NCBI RefSeq assembly: GCF_932526225.1
Contig: NC_064045.1
Span: 4,350,498 to 4,414,497 of the forward strand
DNA from: Nematostella vectensis
Lineage: Eukaryota; Cnidaria; Anthozoa; Actiniaria; Edwardsiidae
Reading direction: 5' to 3'
Length of the DNA stretch: 64,000 nucleotides
Part shown: in pieces, positions 12,658 through 23,837 of the stretch
Layout of the letters: each line of letters opens with the position of its first letter
How positions within the stretch are numbered: position 1 is the stretch's first letter
The notes under the pieces: model-generated
What the model was told of the DNA's origin: nothing
The model's database searches: none
Seen by the model: the letters and a program-made list of their open reading frames with translations, nothing else
Made by a program: the position numbers and the translations under genes

Positions 12658-13293
12658 ATGAGTAATAGTAACGTTTGGCTTAGTGTCTTCTTGCCTGCTT
12701 CTGTATGCATCGCCTTTATGATATGGAGTGTTCTGCTTTGTTTGTATTTTGGTATGAAAAGCGCAAAAGGAACGGATAATTTGGATAAAGAGCAGTCATT
12801 CGTCTTAAAAAGGCGCAGAATAGCCTACTTGAGAAAAATCTTCCAAAAAATAAAGGAGGCATGTAAAGGAAAGGAGTCCCGTTTGATGACAGATACAAGT
12901 GGGGCATGTAAAGGAAAGGAGTCCCGTTTGATGACAGATACAAGTGGGGCATGTAAAGGAAAGGAGTCCCGTTTGATGACAGATACAAGTGGGGCATGTA
13001 AAGGAAAGGAGTCCCGTTTGATGACAGATACAAGTGGGGCATGTAAAGGAAAGGAGTCCCGTTTGATGACAGATACAAGTAAAGAATCTGGCTCTTTCTC
13101 GACCTCAAGCGAGATGCAAAAGAACAAGACCCAAACTCGCCTCAGCATGTACCCAAGCTACTTTAGAAGGCCTCTTGACACGAAAGAGATGATGACAGGG
13201 GACGCGGACAGGAAACCTAACGTCATAATCGAAGGGACGATGTGGTCTTACACGCCAGCCTTGTTTTTACATTATGCCACCTTTAGGGGATAA
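12658..13293 (+). CDS. Single-pass membrane protein with five 15-residue repeats, function unknown
   Basis: A 211-codon single-exon ORF. Residues 6-33 are strongly hydrophobic (SVFLPASVCIAFMIWSVLLC) and are followed by a basic stretch with KRRR and KIFQKIK, so a single membrane span with the C-terminal part cytosolic is likely by the positive-inside rule. Residues 68-141 are five copies of a 15-residue unit (ACKGKESRLMTDTSG) encoded by five 45-bp DNA repeats (about 12,859-13,083) that look identical even at third codon positions, so the expansion is recent. The tail is rich in Ser, Thr and Lys. I do not recognise a family. The alternative is that the repeat keeps a chance frame open, because overlapping minus-strand frames are open too. 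A hydrophobic N-terminus before the repeat and unique sequence after it favour a real gene. Confidence 0.5.
   Translation: MSNSNVWLSVFLPASVCIAFMIWSVLLCLYFGMKSAKGTDNLDKEQSFVLKRRRIAYLRKIFQKIKEACKGKESRLMTDTSGACKGKESRLMTDTSGACKGKESRLMTDTSGACKGKESRLMTDTSGACKGKESRLMTDTSKESGSFSTSSEMQKNKTQTRLSMYPSYFRRPLDTKEMMTGDADRKPNVIIEGTMWSYTPALFLHYATFRG
12859..13083 (+). repeat. 45-bp tandem repeat, 5 copies, in frame
   Basis: Five identical 45-bp units inside the membrane-protein ORF. Length in multiples of three preserves the frame. Confidence 0.9.
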
Positions 13294-13439
13294 GTAAACT
13301 GTGAAAGAGGAACTTTATAAATATGTTAGGATATGTTAGTATTAAGGCTTTCTGGAGACGTTAGTAAAATTTCTATGTCTGCACACGAGTGATAGTATTG
13401 CAGTGCACAACTCTTTCTTGTTCTCTTTTATTATTTATG

Positions 13440-14025
13440 GTGAGCGCGTGATGTGTTTCCTAGTAAGAGCGTTTACTCGTAAGCGCGTAATGTGTTTACT
13501 GGTAAGCGCGTGATGTGTTTACTGGTAAGCGCGTGATGTGTTTACTGGTAAGCGCGTAATGTGTTTACTGGTAAGCGCGTGATGTGTTTACTGGTAAGCG
13601 CGTGATGTGTTTACTCGTAAGCGCGTAATGTGTTTACTGGTAACTGCGTGATGTGTTTACGGTTTAGCGAGTGTTGTGTTTACTGGTAACTGCGTGATGT
13701 GTTTACGGTTTAGCGAGTGTTGTGTTTACTGGTAAGCGCGTAATGTGTTTACTGGTAACCGCGTGATGTGTTTACTGGTAAGCGCGTAATGTGTTTACTG
13801 GTAAGCGCGTGATGTGTTTACTGGTAAGCGCGTGATGTGTTTACTGGTAAGTGCGTGGTGTGTTTACTGGTAAGTGCGTGGTGTGTTTACTGGTAAGCGC
13901 GTGGTTTGTTTACTGATAAGCGCGTAATGTGTTTACTGGTAAGCGCGTGATGTGTTTATTGGTAAGTGTGTGGTGTGTTTACTGGTGAGCGCGTGATATG
14001 TGTTTACTAGTAAGCGCGTGATGCA
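13440..14025 (+). repeat. 23-bp minisatellite, about 25 copies
   Basis: The unit is about 23 bp, built on GGTAAGCGCGTGATGTGTTT plus ACT. Variants are TAACTGCGTG, GTTTAGCGAG and TAAGTGCGTGG types, some repeated as two-unit blocks (about 13,640-13,720). It begins about 150 bp after the stop of the membrane-protein ORF. No gene overlaps it. Confidence 0.9.
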
Positions 14026-16581
14026 CCTGCAGTCTCGCTTCCTGGAAGCCGGTATTCATTTCAGCAATCTTTGATGGGGTCGGACATACAGATCGCCTAT
14101 CAAAACCTTCAGTGGAATCTCTCTAAATTACAGAACAACTAACATTCTCTAAATTTAAATATATTTTCTAAACTTGTTCAAGACGAATATTCTTGTGTCA
14201 TAGGCCAAAAGCAAAATCATCTTCCGCTGTAACCAACATTTACGAGCTTCTGGGTGTGTTCTGTTATGTTGTTGGGGGAGGGGGCGGGGCTGTAGCCGCT
14301 GATCGTACATGCTGGGCAAGGATTGGCCGTCTTCTTTCTTTATTGATCCGCATTACAAATCATCTACCGATGACGAGCGGGTCGGAGGTTGGCTGCGTTT
14401 GGCAAGTACATTCGGAATGTAGTAAAGGATCATCTCTATACGAAAGTTGACGAAACCAACTTTAGAGAGTTCTGACTAAAGCAACCTAGAGCATTGCCGT
14501 GTAGTGTCCCGTAACAAGTTACTGTGCTGGTGAAGATGCTGCTCAATTTATACAGCCTTATTAATAAACTGGTCGAACTGGTTTTAAGGATGATTTAAGA
14601 ATAGAAGATCGGATGTTGACTTTTAAACTATTAAATAATAAATGACTAAGACAAAATTCGTTATGATCAAAAGAAGAGTTTGACTATAGTATTATGCAAA
14701 ATTAAGGCAAGGTAATAGCGGTAAGATTAGGATAAAAGTAATCGTTAAATTGTTATTTGTGCCTGGCAAATATAAGTCAGTTTTGCTAAAAACTGGATCC
14801 TCGAGCATGGCTAAACACCAACTACGCACGCTTAGTCAAACAATAAAAAGATCCACGTAAAGTAAATAAGCAAAATGTGAAATGAAAAGTGAAAGTAAAT
14901 AGTTAACTGACGTGTCAGAAACGACTTTTGCATAGATTAACAATTTCTTCGTTACAAACTTTCTAATTTGATTTCCTGTACAATCTTTTAGGGAATTTCC
15001 AATATTCAATGCGCGTTTAGGGGAGATTTTCAGCATACTCCTGGATGTTTGACTGCTAACGGTTTGCAAATCCATCGTGTAATTGGTCAAAATAAATATT
15101 TCATACATATTTCTTTTTTCCGATTAAATTTGACATTTACAGGTGATGGGAACATCCAACCAATCACAACGTAATGGTTTGTGTTTCACTAGCACTCTAC
15201 CTTTCCTGATGCTTGTGCGAGAGGCGAGGGGTATTTCATTGTCGATGGATTAAGTATCTCACATTTTTATTAAAACACTGTATTTTGGTTATTTTTGAGG
15301 GGGTGGGGGCTCAGAAAATTTCCTTCTGTGGTTTTTATCATGATCAGGGACGGATCCAGGATGTCAAAATTGGGGGTGGATGATGGCCGGATTGACAGTT
15401 TATAACCTGACCCAGTGGTTCTTGGTAGGTCACATAGATCTAACAATACTTCACGCTGAATTGGATTTGTCGCGTCAAGTCAAGCAGGCGAAGGCACATG
15501 GACATTACCTCCCGTCCCTCAGACATTAATTTCCTTCAAACAAAGTAACTTTCATTTTTTTTTTACTGGATATGCATCCAACCCATCCCTCCCCCCTCCT
15601 GTATCCGCCCCTGCTTGCCACAGGACTGCCCGTGATGTATCTGGTGATGAGATCATGTGCTAAAGACAGTGGGGAATTTTCTTTTCTTAGGGAAAATGTG
15701 GTCCTCCCTTCTTTACTCACTTGTTGATGCTCAAAGTGGTTTCTATTTGTTTTGAGTTGTCTAGAAAGTCGGGCGCGACTAGTAAACACTCTCTGTAAAC
15801 TTTTTTGGAAACTAAATACAAAACCATGCAAATAAATAATCTTTAATACTTCATTGTCATTGCGGAAATTCGTAACGATAAAAGAAATGACAGAATGGAA
15901 AATGAGTGAGAATGTCGCGCGCCATTTCACTTCAAGGCTTTAATTTCCCGCGGAAACTAAAGATGATCAACTTCCGCTAGCAATTTGCTATTCAATTTTT
16001 AGCCCTACGGATCATCAAATATAAAACAATGTTAACTATATCAGAACGGGTATTTTAACATCGTGTAATAGTTACTTACAATATTCAAAAATGATATCTC
16101 AACTATTAATTCTTGAAATTATATACAAAAAAATTACACATATTATTATATACACATATAATTAGACATATTTCCAAATATCTCCAATAGTTCCAAGTAT
16201 CTACTGTATTTAATGTTCCTTGAATAATCCCCATTATTATAGGTTTTCTTTGTTGGATTCTTTTTGCTAAATTGTCAAAGCCATGGCAGAACTTCCGTAT
16301 GTCTTTCACATTTTGAATGTCATATTTTTTCAATTGCAAATAGTAAATCGTGGACAAGTCTGTGGACACATTCTGATTCAGCTTGCTCTTTCACTGTCTT
16401 ACTCTAGTATTGTAATATGCAGTGAGCACTCTCAGTGAACACTGGGATAACAATAGATAAACATCTCCAGTATTGAATTCATCTCAGGTTGAGCTCTTCC
16501 CAAATGATGAGGCCCTCGTTGAGTGGCTGATCTTGACACATTATATCTTATGGTAACTATATTGTTCCCGCCATTTATGAA
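14026..16581. other. Intergenic region downstream of the TNIP-like gene
   Basis: AT-rich sequence with one TIR element (15,345-15,613). Short ORFs are present on both strands, but none shows domain motifs, a splice context or a plausible signal. Confidence 0.5.
15345..15613. mobile_element. Short TIR element, hAT-like ends
   Basis: Left end CAGGGACGGATCCAGGA and right end TCCTGTATCCGCCCCTG are inverted repeats of each other with two mismatches. CAGGG-CGGAT ends resemble hAT-type termini. A clean 8-bp target duplication was not seen, so the superfamily is tentative. Confidence 0.6.
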
Positions 16582-19170
16582 TTATATTGAATGGTGTTTG
16601 TCTGAGTCACTTGACGACATGACACTCACACCATCTGTCACATCTGTTTCCACCTCTCCACCGTAAAATGCGCTGGGAGGGGGAATAATTGGTCCTCGTG
16701 TGAACACGCCCTGCAAGAGGAAGAAGTGCAAGGTGAGAAAAAAACAGTGATTGGTGAACTATCCAGGGGCGGTTCTAGCTTTTCGCTAAAGGGGGGGTTT
16801 GTCTCAGTGACAAAGGGGGGAGGGTGTAACTTTTTTGTTACATATGACTTTCTGGCAGCCCAAAGGGGGGGTTTAAGCCCCCCTAACCCCTCCCCCTAGA
16901 TCCGCTACTGGGCTTTACAGACAAAGCTCAAGTTAGAACAACTAGATTCTACTAAATTCTATGTCAAATTGACTTTTTGCCTGAGGAGTGTTCTAAGGTT
17001 TAATTCACTATAGGCAAGTATCCAGGGTCGCAAAGGGAATACAAAGAGAGATGCAGAGATTCCATATAAAAAAAATCTATGGTTTTGTTATTCTCCAATA
17101 AAAAAGACTCCTTCTTGGAGGTCAAAAGGGCATTCATGTTCCCTGCAACCACCCCTAGCAACACGCCAGAACTACATTCAACTTTACTTGATAACTGAAC
17201 ATTTTAGAGAATGTTTGCATGCACCAAATTCATACTCACTCGTCTTTGTTGTTGCAGCCGCAACTCAGGGTGTCTGATAGGGTCGTTAAGAGGGTAGACA
17301 ATCTGGAGTTGAGGCTGCGATTGAACTGGAGCTGAGTGTCGACGCCTTAATACTGCGTTCTCCTCTTGGATTCTCAGGCAATGTTCCCTGTACATCTCAA
17401 CCTTGAACAAAAAAGAAGATTCTTTTGATATAGAGGTAGATACAGGGGGCAGATATCCACACTACTACAAAGTAAAAGCAATATCTCTCTGTTTGGTATA
17501 AAATAACAAATGAAGTCTCAAGCTTATGAGAGGACCCTCTAATCCTCCCCTGGGTTATAATCACTTTGAATGGTGGATAGGTTAAGATGTGTATAAAGAA
17601 TGCATATGTATACAGGTAGGCTTGTTTGAGACATACAACACTACCTGAGTGCAAAATGTTGTTAACTATGACTTTGTGAAAGATGTATAAGAAAATCAAT
17701 AAATACCTCTTGAGTCAATGTAGCTATAATCTCTTGGGCATTTGCCAGTTCTGCTTGTATGCACTCTTTCTCTTTCTGGACACGCTCCCGATCTCTTCTC
17801 TCACACGAGAAGTCTTCCTTGAATTGTTGCATCTATTGAATAGAAACAAGTTAACAATATATAATCCTTGAAATGATCACACACATACAGACAACATAAA
17901 ATATGGTAGAAATTTTTTTTTACATTAGTGCACCTTAATTATGAAAATAAAGACATGCATAATATGCTGATCATATTTTTGCAATATTTAAGTGCCAATT
18001 AAAATCAGTAATTTAGATATATTTGGGATAATTGATTTGTATTAATACCAACCTGGATTTTCACGTGATCCAAGTCTTCGTTGTTAACATGTGTTTGGGC
18101 TGTTTGGTTGCCTTTATTTCTCAAGGCCTCTGCAAGTCTCATCACCTCAGTTTCTAATGCTAGAACATGACTTTTGGATTCCTCTAGCTTCCGTCTGGTT
18201 TCATTTAGCTCCTCTCGAATTTCATCTTTTTCTTGGTTGTGTTTTGATGACATTTGTTCATACTCGTCTCTCCATTTTCTGTTCACTGTTAAAGCCTGTG
18301 TTAACAAGGACATGATTTCTTTGTAAAAATACGTTGTCAACAGTAAAATCTTTAACTTAATTTATATACACGATTCTTGTTAAAACCGGTTTGGCCTGTG
18401 TGAGCTTGTAAACAAACCGGACAAGGCAGGTGTGAAACCTGATGTCCAAAGTCGAAATTTTGACGAAAAGCGATTTTGGCAACTATTATTTTGGACAAAA
18501 AGCGTGCCATAGAAAATACGTCAAATATCAACCATATTTCTCCAAGGCGTTCTTTGTGCCCACGCACGCATATAAACACAAAGCAAACCGCGAGTTAATT
18601 TAATTTTTTCGACAATATCTCAATATTCTACGCACTACTAAAAATATTTTGAGCCCTTCTCGAAATTTCTATGGGTTGGCGTGAATTAGGAAAGATATAA
18701 TATTGTGCAAGAATAACGCGTTTTTTTGTGTGTGGCAAGCATAAATTTAAGTTTTTTTTAATAAAGACAGTACATGGAAGGCTCGTTATTTGTTTCATTT
18801 AATATAGCATCTTACCTCGTCCAACTGCCTCTCAAGGCGTGAATCATTCGAGTTTGCACTTGTAACAGAGTTAGACTATCGGGGGCAAATATATTCAAAT
18901 TAGACATGAAATTTAGTAAGCTACACACAACCGAAACAACTTGACCAACGTTCAACCTAGTCTTACCGAGTTTATTTGCTCAGTAGGCAAGCGATTTGTC
19001 ATGTCTTGTAGTATTGTCTCCAGCATTTCATTCTCCCTAGTGAACCTCCTGCAACGTTCCTGTTCATTTTGCAGCTTGACAAGTAAAGCTCTCTTTTCTT
19101 CCAGCGTTTTAAGGTAGGTCTTTTGCATTTCCGCACACTTCGAGCAACGAGATTTCAAATTGGCGGCCAT
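16582..19170 (-). CDS. TNIP/ABIN-like coiled-coil ubiquitin-binding adaptor
   Basis: Six exons, all joined in phase 0: 19170-18967, 18875-18816, 18295-18053, 17832-17707, 17401-17240, 16710-16582, giving 307 codons plus TAA. The start has a strong context (CAAGATGGCCGCC). The protein is charged coiled coil almost throughout. Exon 3 (residues 89-169) begins ALTVNRKWRDEYEQM, like the conserved TNIP segment. Exon 4 (residues 170-211) holds FKEDFSCERRDRERV, the DF-x-x-ER-x-x-RE core of the UBAN/AHD1 motif shared by TNIP, NEMO and optineurin. The DRER form points to TNIP. In vertebrates this motif binds linear or K63 ubiquitin and restrains NF-kappaB signalling in the cytosol. Exon 5 is Gln/Pro-rich and the tail is Ser/Asp-rich. 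No zinc finger is visible. Family assignment is by motif. Function in this animal is inferred. Confidence 0.78.
16764..16910. mobile_element. 147-bp TIR element in the last intron of the TNIP-like gene
   Basis: Left end CAGGGGCGGTTCTAG and right end CTAGATCCGCTACTG are imperfect inverted repeats flanking G-rich and C-rich arms. The interior carries GGGGGGG and CCCCCC blocks. It is related in its ends to the element at 15,345. Confidence 0.6.
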
Positions 19171-19335
19171 CTTGTTCTATACCAATAAATGCTTGCTTCT
19201 GTCACAAAAAAGTCCCTTCTGAGTTTCGATAGATCGAGTTTCCTTTTCTTGGAATATTAATATCCTAGGGAATTTCTCTGTTCAACAAGTTTCGTTTGCT
19301 TCGGAGTAGCTTGTGTTTTGGAGTAGCTTGGGTTT

Positions 19336-19380
19336 TATATAAAAGAAGACGCGATTGTCTTTGACGTCATGATGACGTCC
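19336..19380 (-). promoter_or_regulatory. Putative promoter of the TNIP-like gene: TATA-like box and two CRE sites
   Basis: TGACGTCA at 19,362-19,369 and TGACGTCC at 19,373-19,380 are a full and a near-full cAMP-response element. A TATATAAA-like box (about 19,335-19,344, readable on either strand) lies on the gene side of them, about 165 bp before the ATG. The spacing is compatible with a start near 19,310. Sites are seen directly; activity is inferred. Confidence 0.45.
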
Positions 19381-20527
19381 TGATATTTTTAGAATGACAT
19401 AAGAAACCCAAATCTGTGGGTTTTCCCGTATCATCGTCGAATAACAAAGTCACGTAGTAAAAAATGGGATAACCAAAGCCCCGTAAAAATAAAACCTATT
19501 GAGTCGACTGGAATTTACCCAAAATATAGAGGAAACTTACACACAAAATTTACCCCGGATGATAGAGCTATGTTTTGTATTTTACGGGAGAGTTTTAGCA
19601 CGAGACGATCACTTCAGCATCTCGTCTAAAATGATTTACAAAACACAAATCATCTCCAAGGCATGTGATTGAACCCCCAAACCACGCACGATTCGCACGT
19701 GTAAAATTTAGTCTCAGAATTTCCGTAAAAGGGGCACTGAACTAGGAGAGGCTAGAAATTTTATGTATATCCTAATATGGAAAAATACAAAAAGCCCAAA
19801 TAGTCGTGATCGTGAACCAGGAGAATAAATACAATACACCAAAAACTGCCAAATTTTTGTCTTTAATAAGGGCAGATATGGAAGATATTTTGGTATTATT
19901 TATGACATACCAAATTGATCTGGGATTTTTTTTTTACATTTAATTCGCTTATCTACAAATAGCACGTCTATTGCGAACCGGAAGTGGACTTTCAGCCGTT
20001 GTGTTGGGTATTGCGATCGCGCACCATCTTGCTAATACACTCTTTTTTTTATATGAACCTTTTGAAGACTTCAAAGTTATCGAAGTCACACGGTCACATC
20101 AAATGGGGGAGGTAAGGAAAAGCTAGAGAAGGGGAGGAATGGGACAAGGCCTTCGGTGTATAAATGAAACTGTTTCATGGTATTCACCGGTAGCAGGAGA
20201 CAGTGTTTTATGCGAGGGAAGCTTGGGGTCCCTCTTCCCCCCCCCCCCCCCTCCCTCCCCCCTCTTTGTCTTCCTGTTACTTATCACAAGGCTTACCATT
20301 CTCTCGTTGTTATCATCCTGTCATGATCTATTACGAAATAAAGGTTGAATGAAATCTCATAAAGTTGTTTTTGATGTCAATAAATGGTAAAAAACATCGA
20401 AACCTTATGATTATGACAACGGGAGGATGCCGTAAGCCTGTGTGCTTATTCCAGCGATCACTAGTATTGTCTCAGCGGAGGGTATCGTGTGATGTGCCAT
20501 AATGATCTTAAGAGCTTACTTGCCATA

Positions 20528-20687
20528 GCCGTAGCAGGCCTCGAATTATTTGGGGGGGAGGGGCACGATACAGAAACATTAAGAAAACAATGGGGGGCAC
20601 AGCCACGCCCCTACTGGTCATTTTCTTATAATTATTGAAAATACTGGGGGGGACGTGCTCAACCAGTGCCCCACCCCCTGCTACGGC
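20528..20687 (-). mobile_element. GCCGTAGCAGG TIR element, copy 1
   Basis: Ends GCCGTAGCAGG and CCTGCTACGGC are perfect inverted repeats. Read on the minus strand the interior aligns with the copies at 23,036, 27,214 and 29,915, through a shared core like AAATGACCAGTA, GGGCGTGGCTGTGCCCC and ATGTTTCTGTAT. It is about 160 bp with no coding capacity. Confidence 0.75.
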
Positions 20688-23035
20688 CCGGCAGGAGGAA
20701 AAGAGGGAGATTTGATACTGCATCATCAGTCAAAGCCAGCATGATGCGGACGACCGCTGCATAGCATCGTAGTCTATAAATTTAAAATAATATAGGTACG
20801 CTTGTGTATAGGCGGTCATCGTTCCCAGTCATAATAATATAATCTCTAGGGCAAAAAATGGCAAGTTTTCCCAAAATAAGGTCTGGTTAACTTCGGTAAG
20901 CTTGAATTTTTGCATAGAGGTTCCTTATATTATGTTAACCAACATATCAAAAAGTGTTTTTTTTTCTAATGGATTCGTCTTCGAGATATGAGGCTTGAAG
21001 TGCAATTTTCAAATGTTAAAATTATGAGTTCTCTTCGTTTCTAGGGAGAAGTCGGGATCTGATCAGCAATTAAGCCAACTTTGCTCACTAATATCTAAAT
21101 TTCCTATGTTCTAAATTTCTTTAAAATTTGGAATTAAGCTTTTGATCAGAGGAACTCATTGTATGCAAAATCTTGAGCTTATATATTGAGAATTGAAAAT
21201 TTCACGCCATTTTTTTTGCTATGATATAATTTCAGTAATGAGCAGCTATAAGGGGTACAATGGTCGTCCATGACATCTCGGAGGCGCTTATAGTTTCATT
21301 CGCTGGTACGAGAAGGTTAAGTTATTTCGTATGCAAGTTTCGAATTTTCTTCAGCGAATTTTGCACATGAAGAAATAAAAACCGTGACCGTCACGCAAGT
21401 GGCCTGCTGTGACAAGGTAAGCGTCGTTGTACGGGCAAGGGATTATATTAAAGGACATGTATGAAGATAAACAGAAAAATCAAAGCATTTCTAACGTATT
21501 CAAACCTACGTGTGGGCAAAATTGTGAGACACAGACTAAAAACAGAAATTTCCCCCCTATTTCAAGTCCCACACTACCAGTCAAGTTCAGCTACCGATGA
21601 CCCGAGACGGTATGCCTTGAAGTTTCCAGCAAACTCTAGCGACGGCGCTGTGACAGCCTTTGCTGACAGCAGTCTTGCTTGTAATTTGCACATTACAGCT
21701 TTTGCGCATCAGGAGAGTGCCCTTGGACATCACGTGGTCTGCTGGGATAAGGCGCGGGACGCGACAAGGTCAAGTTGAATGACGTCATGATATTACGACG
21801 TTCTAATACAACGCTGTTTCCGGATGAGACAGTTATGCAATGTCTATTTAGTTGTGCAATATCTTCTACGTAAGCGCTATGTTTTTAGATGATCGCTGCC
21901 TAATTTGGTACATCTAGCTTGCAAGCCGGCTTTCTAGTGGGTTTATTCGGAAATTCCGGTTTTTGGGATTCCTGTGGGTTTTTTTAAGCCACAGGGATCC
22001 TGAACCCCAAAAACATTTCCCAGAAAACACACAGGCGAGCCGGCTAACAGGTTATTGGAACATTAGAACTATCCAAGGCGTCTCAATTTTGCTTAAAATG
22101 AAATAAATACCTGTCGCGCTGTGTCGGTGCTCAAGGATCACTTCAAAACCTCTAGTGTGTATGCCCGAAAACAATATTCTACCTTTTCCGTGAACCCTTG
22201 GAATGCCTAATGATCGTAGTCTCTGCTCGTCGCTCGGACATTGGACGCATCTGGGTATAAGGGACAGTGCTGAAAAACGCAAGACTAGTTCCAGTACCGC
22301 GCGGTTAAACTAGCCTTTTTGTTTTGAAATGGCGGCGTTTTACCGGCGGACTGTCACATTTCGACGAATGCTAAGAAAACTAGACCAAACCCAAGGCTAT
22401 AATTTTCTTTATGACTCCCTCATTATCAAACAAATGTGTCATCTTTTGTACAGTATGGTTTTAATGCTGTACAGTTAGTTAAAACAGCGACTGAAGTCAG
22501 CCTTTCGCACCTTTTACTCGAACGATTCAATACTACGATTGTGCTTGTTTTCGCCAGAGCCCGCGCATGCGCATACGTTATTCAGCACTGTCGGTATAAG
22601 GCAAGCTTCGAGAACAAGCGTGCGCTATAGGGCTCCGAAATGTTTGAATTCATTTTTATGCTTTTGGGTCAAATAAAAGTATGGTAAGGGTTAGGTAGGG
22701 TAACGCGGAGTTGGGTCGTCGGAGGCGGGGGAAGGTTTTACTTTACATGACCGAATGGGACAAACGACGTCTTAGGGAGGTGGGTGGGGATTTTTTCATG
22801 AACGAATGGGCCAAAGGACCCCTTTAGGATGGGAGGGGAATTTTCTGTTCTATAGGATAAAATGTACCTTGTGCGTTTAAATAGTCTTAAAATCTGTGGT
22901 TTTAAAAGTGAGGGAGGGGGTGTACTATAAGTGTACTATACAAATCAAATCACCGAAAACTAGACAAACCTAGGTTGTATGCAGTGGCGGAACAAGAGAA
23001 GGATAAAAGACGAGTTTCTTTTTGTTATTTACAGG

Positions 23036-23214
23036 GCCGTATCAGGGGGCGGGGCTCTGAGGGCACGTGCCCTCCCTCCCCCACCCCAACATTTCTCCCC
23101 TCCCCCACCCCCCTAGTAGTAGTATTATACAGTTGTAAGGAAATGACTAGTACAGCTGTGTCCCCAGCCCCCTCAAAATTTTCTTAATGTTCCTGTTTCA
23201 AGGCCTGCTACGGC
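23036..23214 (+). mobile_element. GCCGTAGCAGG TIR element, copy 2
   Basis: Starts GCCGTATCAGGGGG and ends GGCCTGCTACGGC, with the same G-rich/C-rich interior and the AAATGACTAGTA core of the family. Confidence 0.7.
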
Positions 23215-23672
23215 TCTGGTTTAATAATACAATTTCAAACTTCAATCATTTCTGTCTGTGAACTGAACTTGACAGACCTCCAGGGGCCCTCCAGAGGTTA
23301 CCTGGTTACCCAAAACATTCAATGGACGTCTTTGTGAGAACTTTCGTGTTTGACTATCCAAACCCAAAAGTTTACTAATTTGGCGAGCAGTAGGGTGACA
23401 GAAATTATTTATAAACCGGCGAAATCACTGGAAATTTGACGGTAACATTACACGATGATAAATATACAAAAGGGTGCCTGGGTAATTGTCTTTTCATATC
23501 GTTTACTTTTTTTTCGTTTTTACGGTTTTATTACTAGTACGTATATTTCTACTAGTATGTATAATTCTATGCAAATTCTCATTTCTGTGAAATATTTATC
23601 AGTTCAAATTGCATTGATTTGTCTTTTTAAAATTTCGAGGCATTTGTAATAGAAGGGTCTTGAGATACAAAA

Positions 23673-23837
23673 ATGTGTGAACGACTTCTTCTGAAGACAA
23701 GTTTTATTACAAGTTTTATAACTTTCTTCATCATTTGCTTTCACCCACTTGTCCTGAAATGCGAAATATTATTCGTCACAGGCACCATTTCAAGGAATAG
23801 TCCCACTTATGGGACTATTTCGGTTCCGCCAGCATAA
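23673..23837 (+). other. Candidate signal-peptide ORF upstream of and out of frame with the PAN exon
   Basis: From ATG at 23,673 the frame reads MCERLLLKTSF, then a hydrophobic stretch (ITSFITFFIICFHPLVL) and KCE, a textbook secretion signal followed by a Cys as in many PAN proteins. It stops at 23,835. The PAN domain immediately downstream is in the next frame, which is closed upstream by TGA at 23,755. The two could be joined by an unseen short exon arrangement using the acceptor at 23,780, or a one-base frameshift may have broken the gene or the assembly. Confidence 0.4.

Larger units (their letters stand above)
19381..23672. other. Intergenic region with TIR elements and short GC-rich promoter-like motifs
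   Basis: Contains two related TIR elements (20,528-20,687 and 23,036-23,214), a fragment at 19,953-20,008 shared with 40,618-40,675, and an NRF1-like palindrome GCGCATGCGC at about 22,563. Several short ORFs occur, but none has recognisable domains. Confidence 0.5.

Noticed and set aside
14193-14450. 85-codon plus-strand ORF with a Gly run
   Set aside because: Low-complexity, with no signal, domain or splice context.
15526-15930. 134-codon minus-strand ORF
   Set aside because: Part overlaps a TIR element, there are no domain motifs, and no start or splice support was seen.
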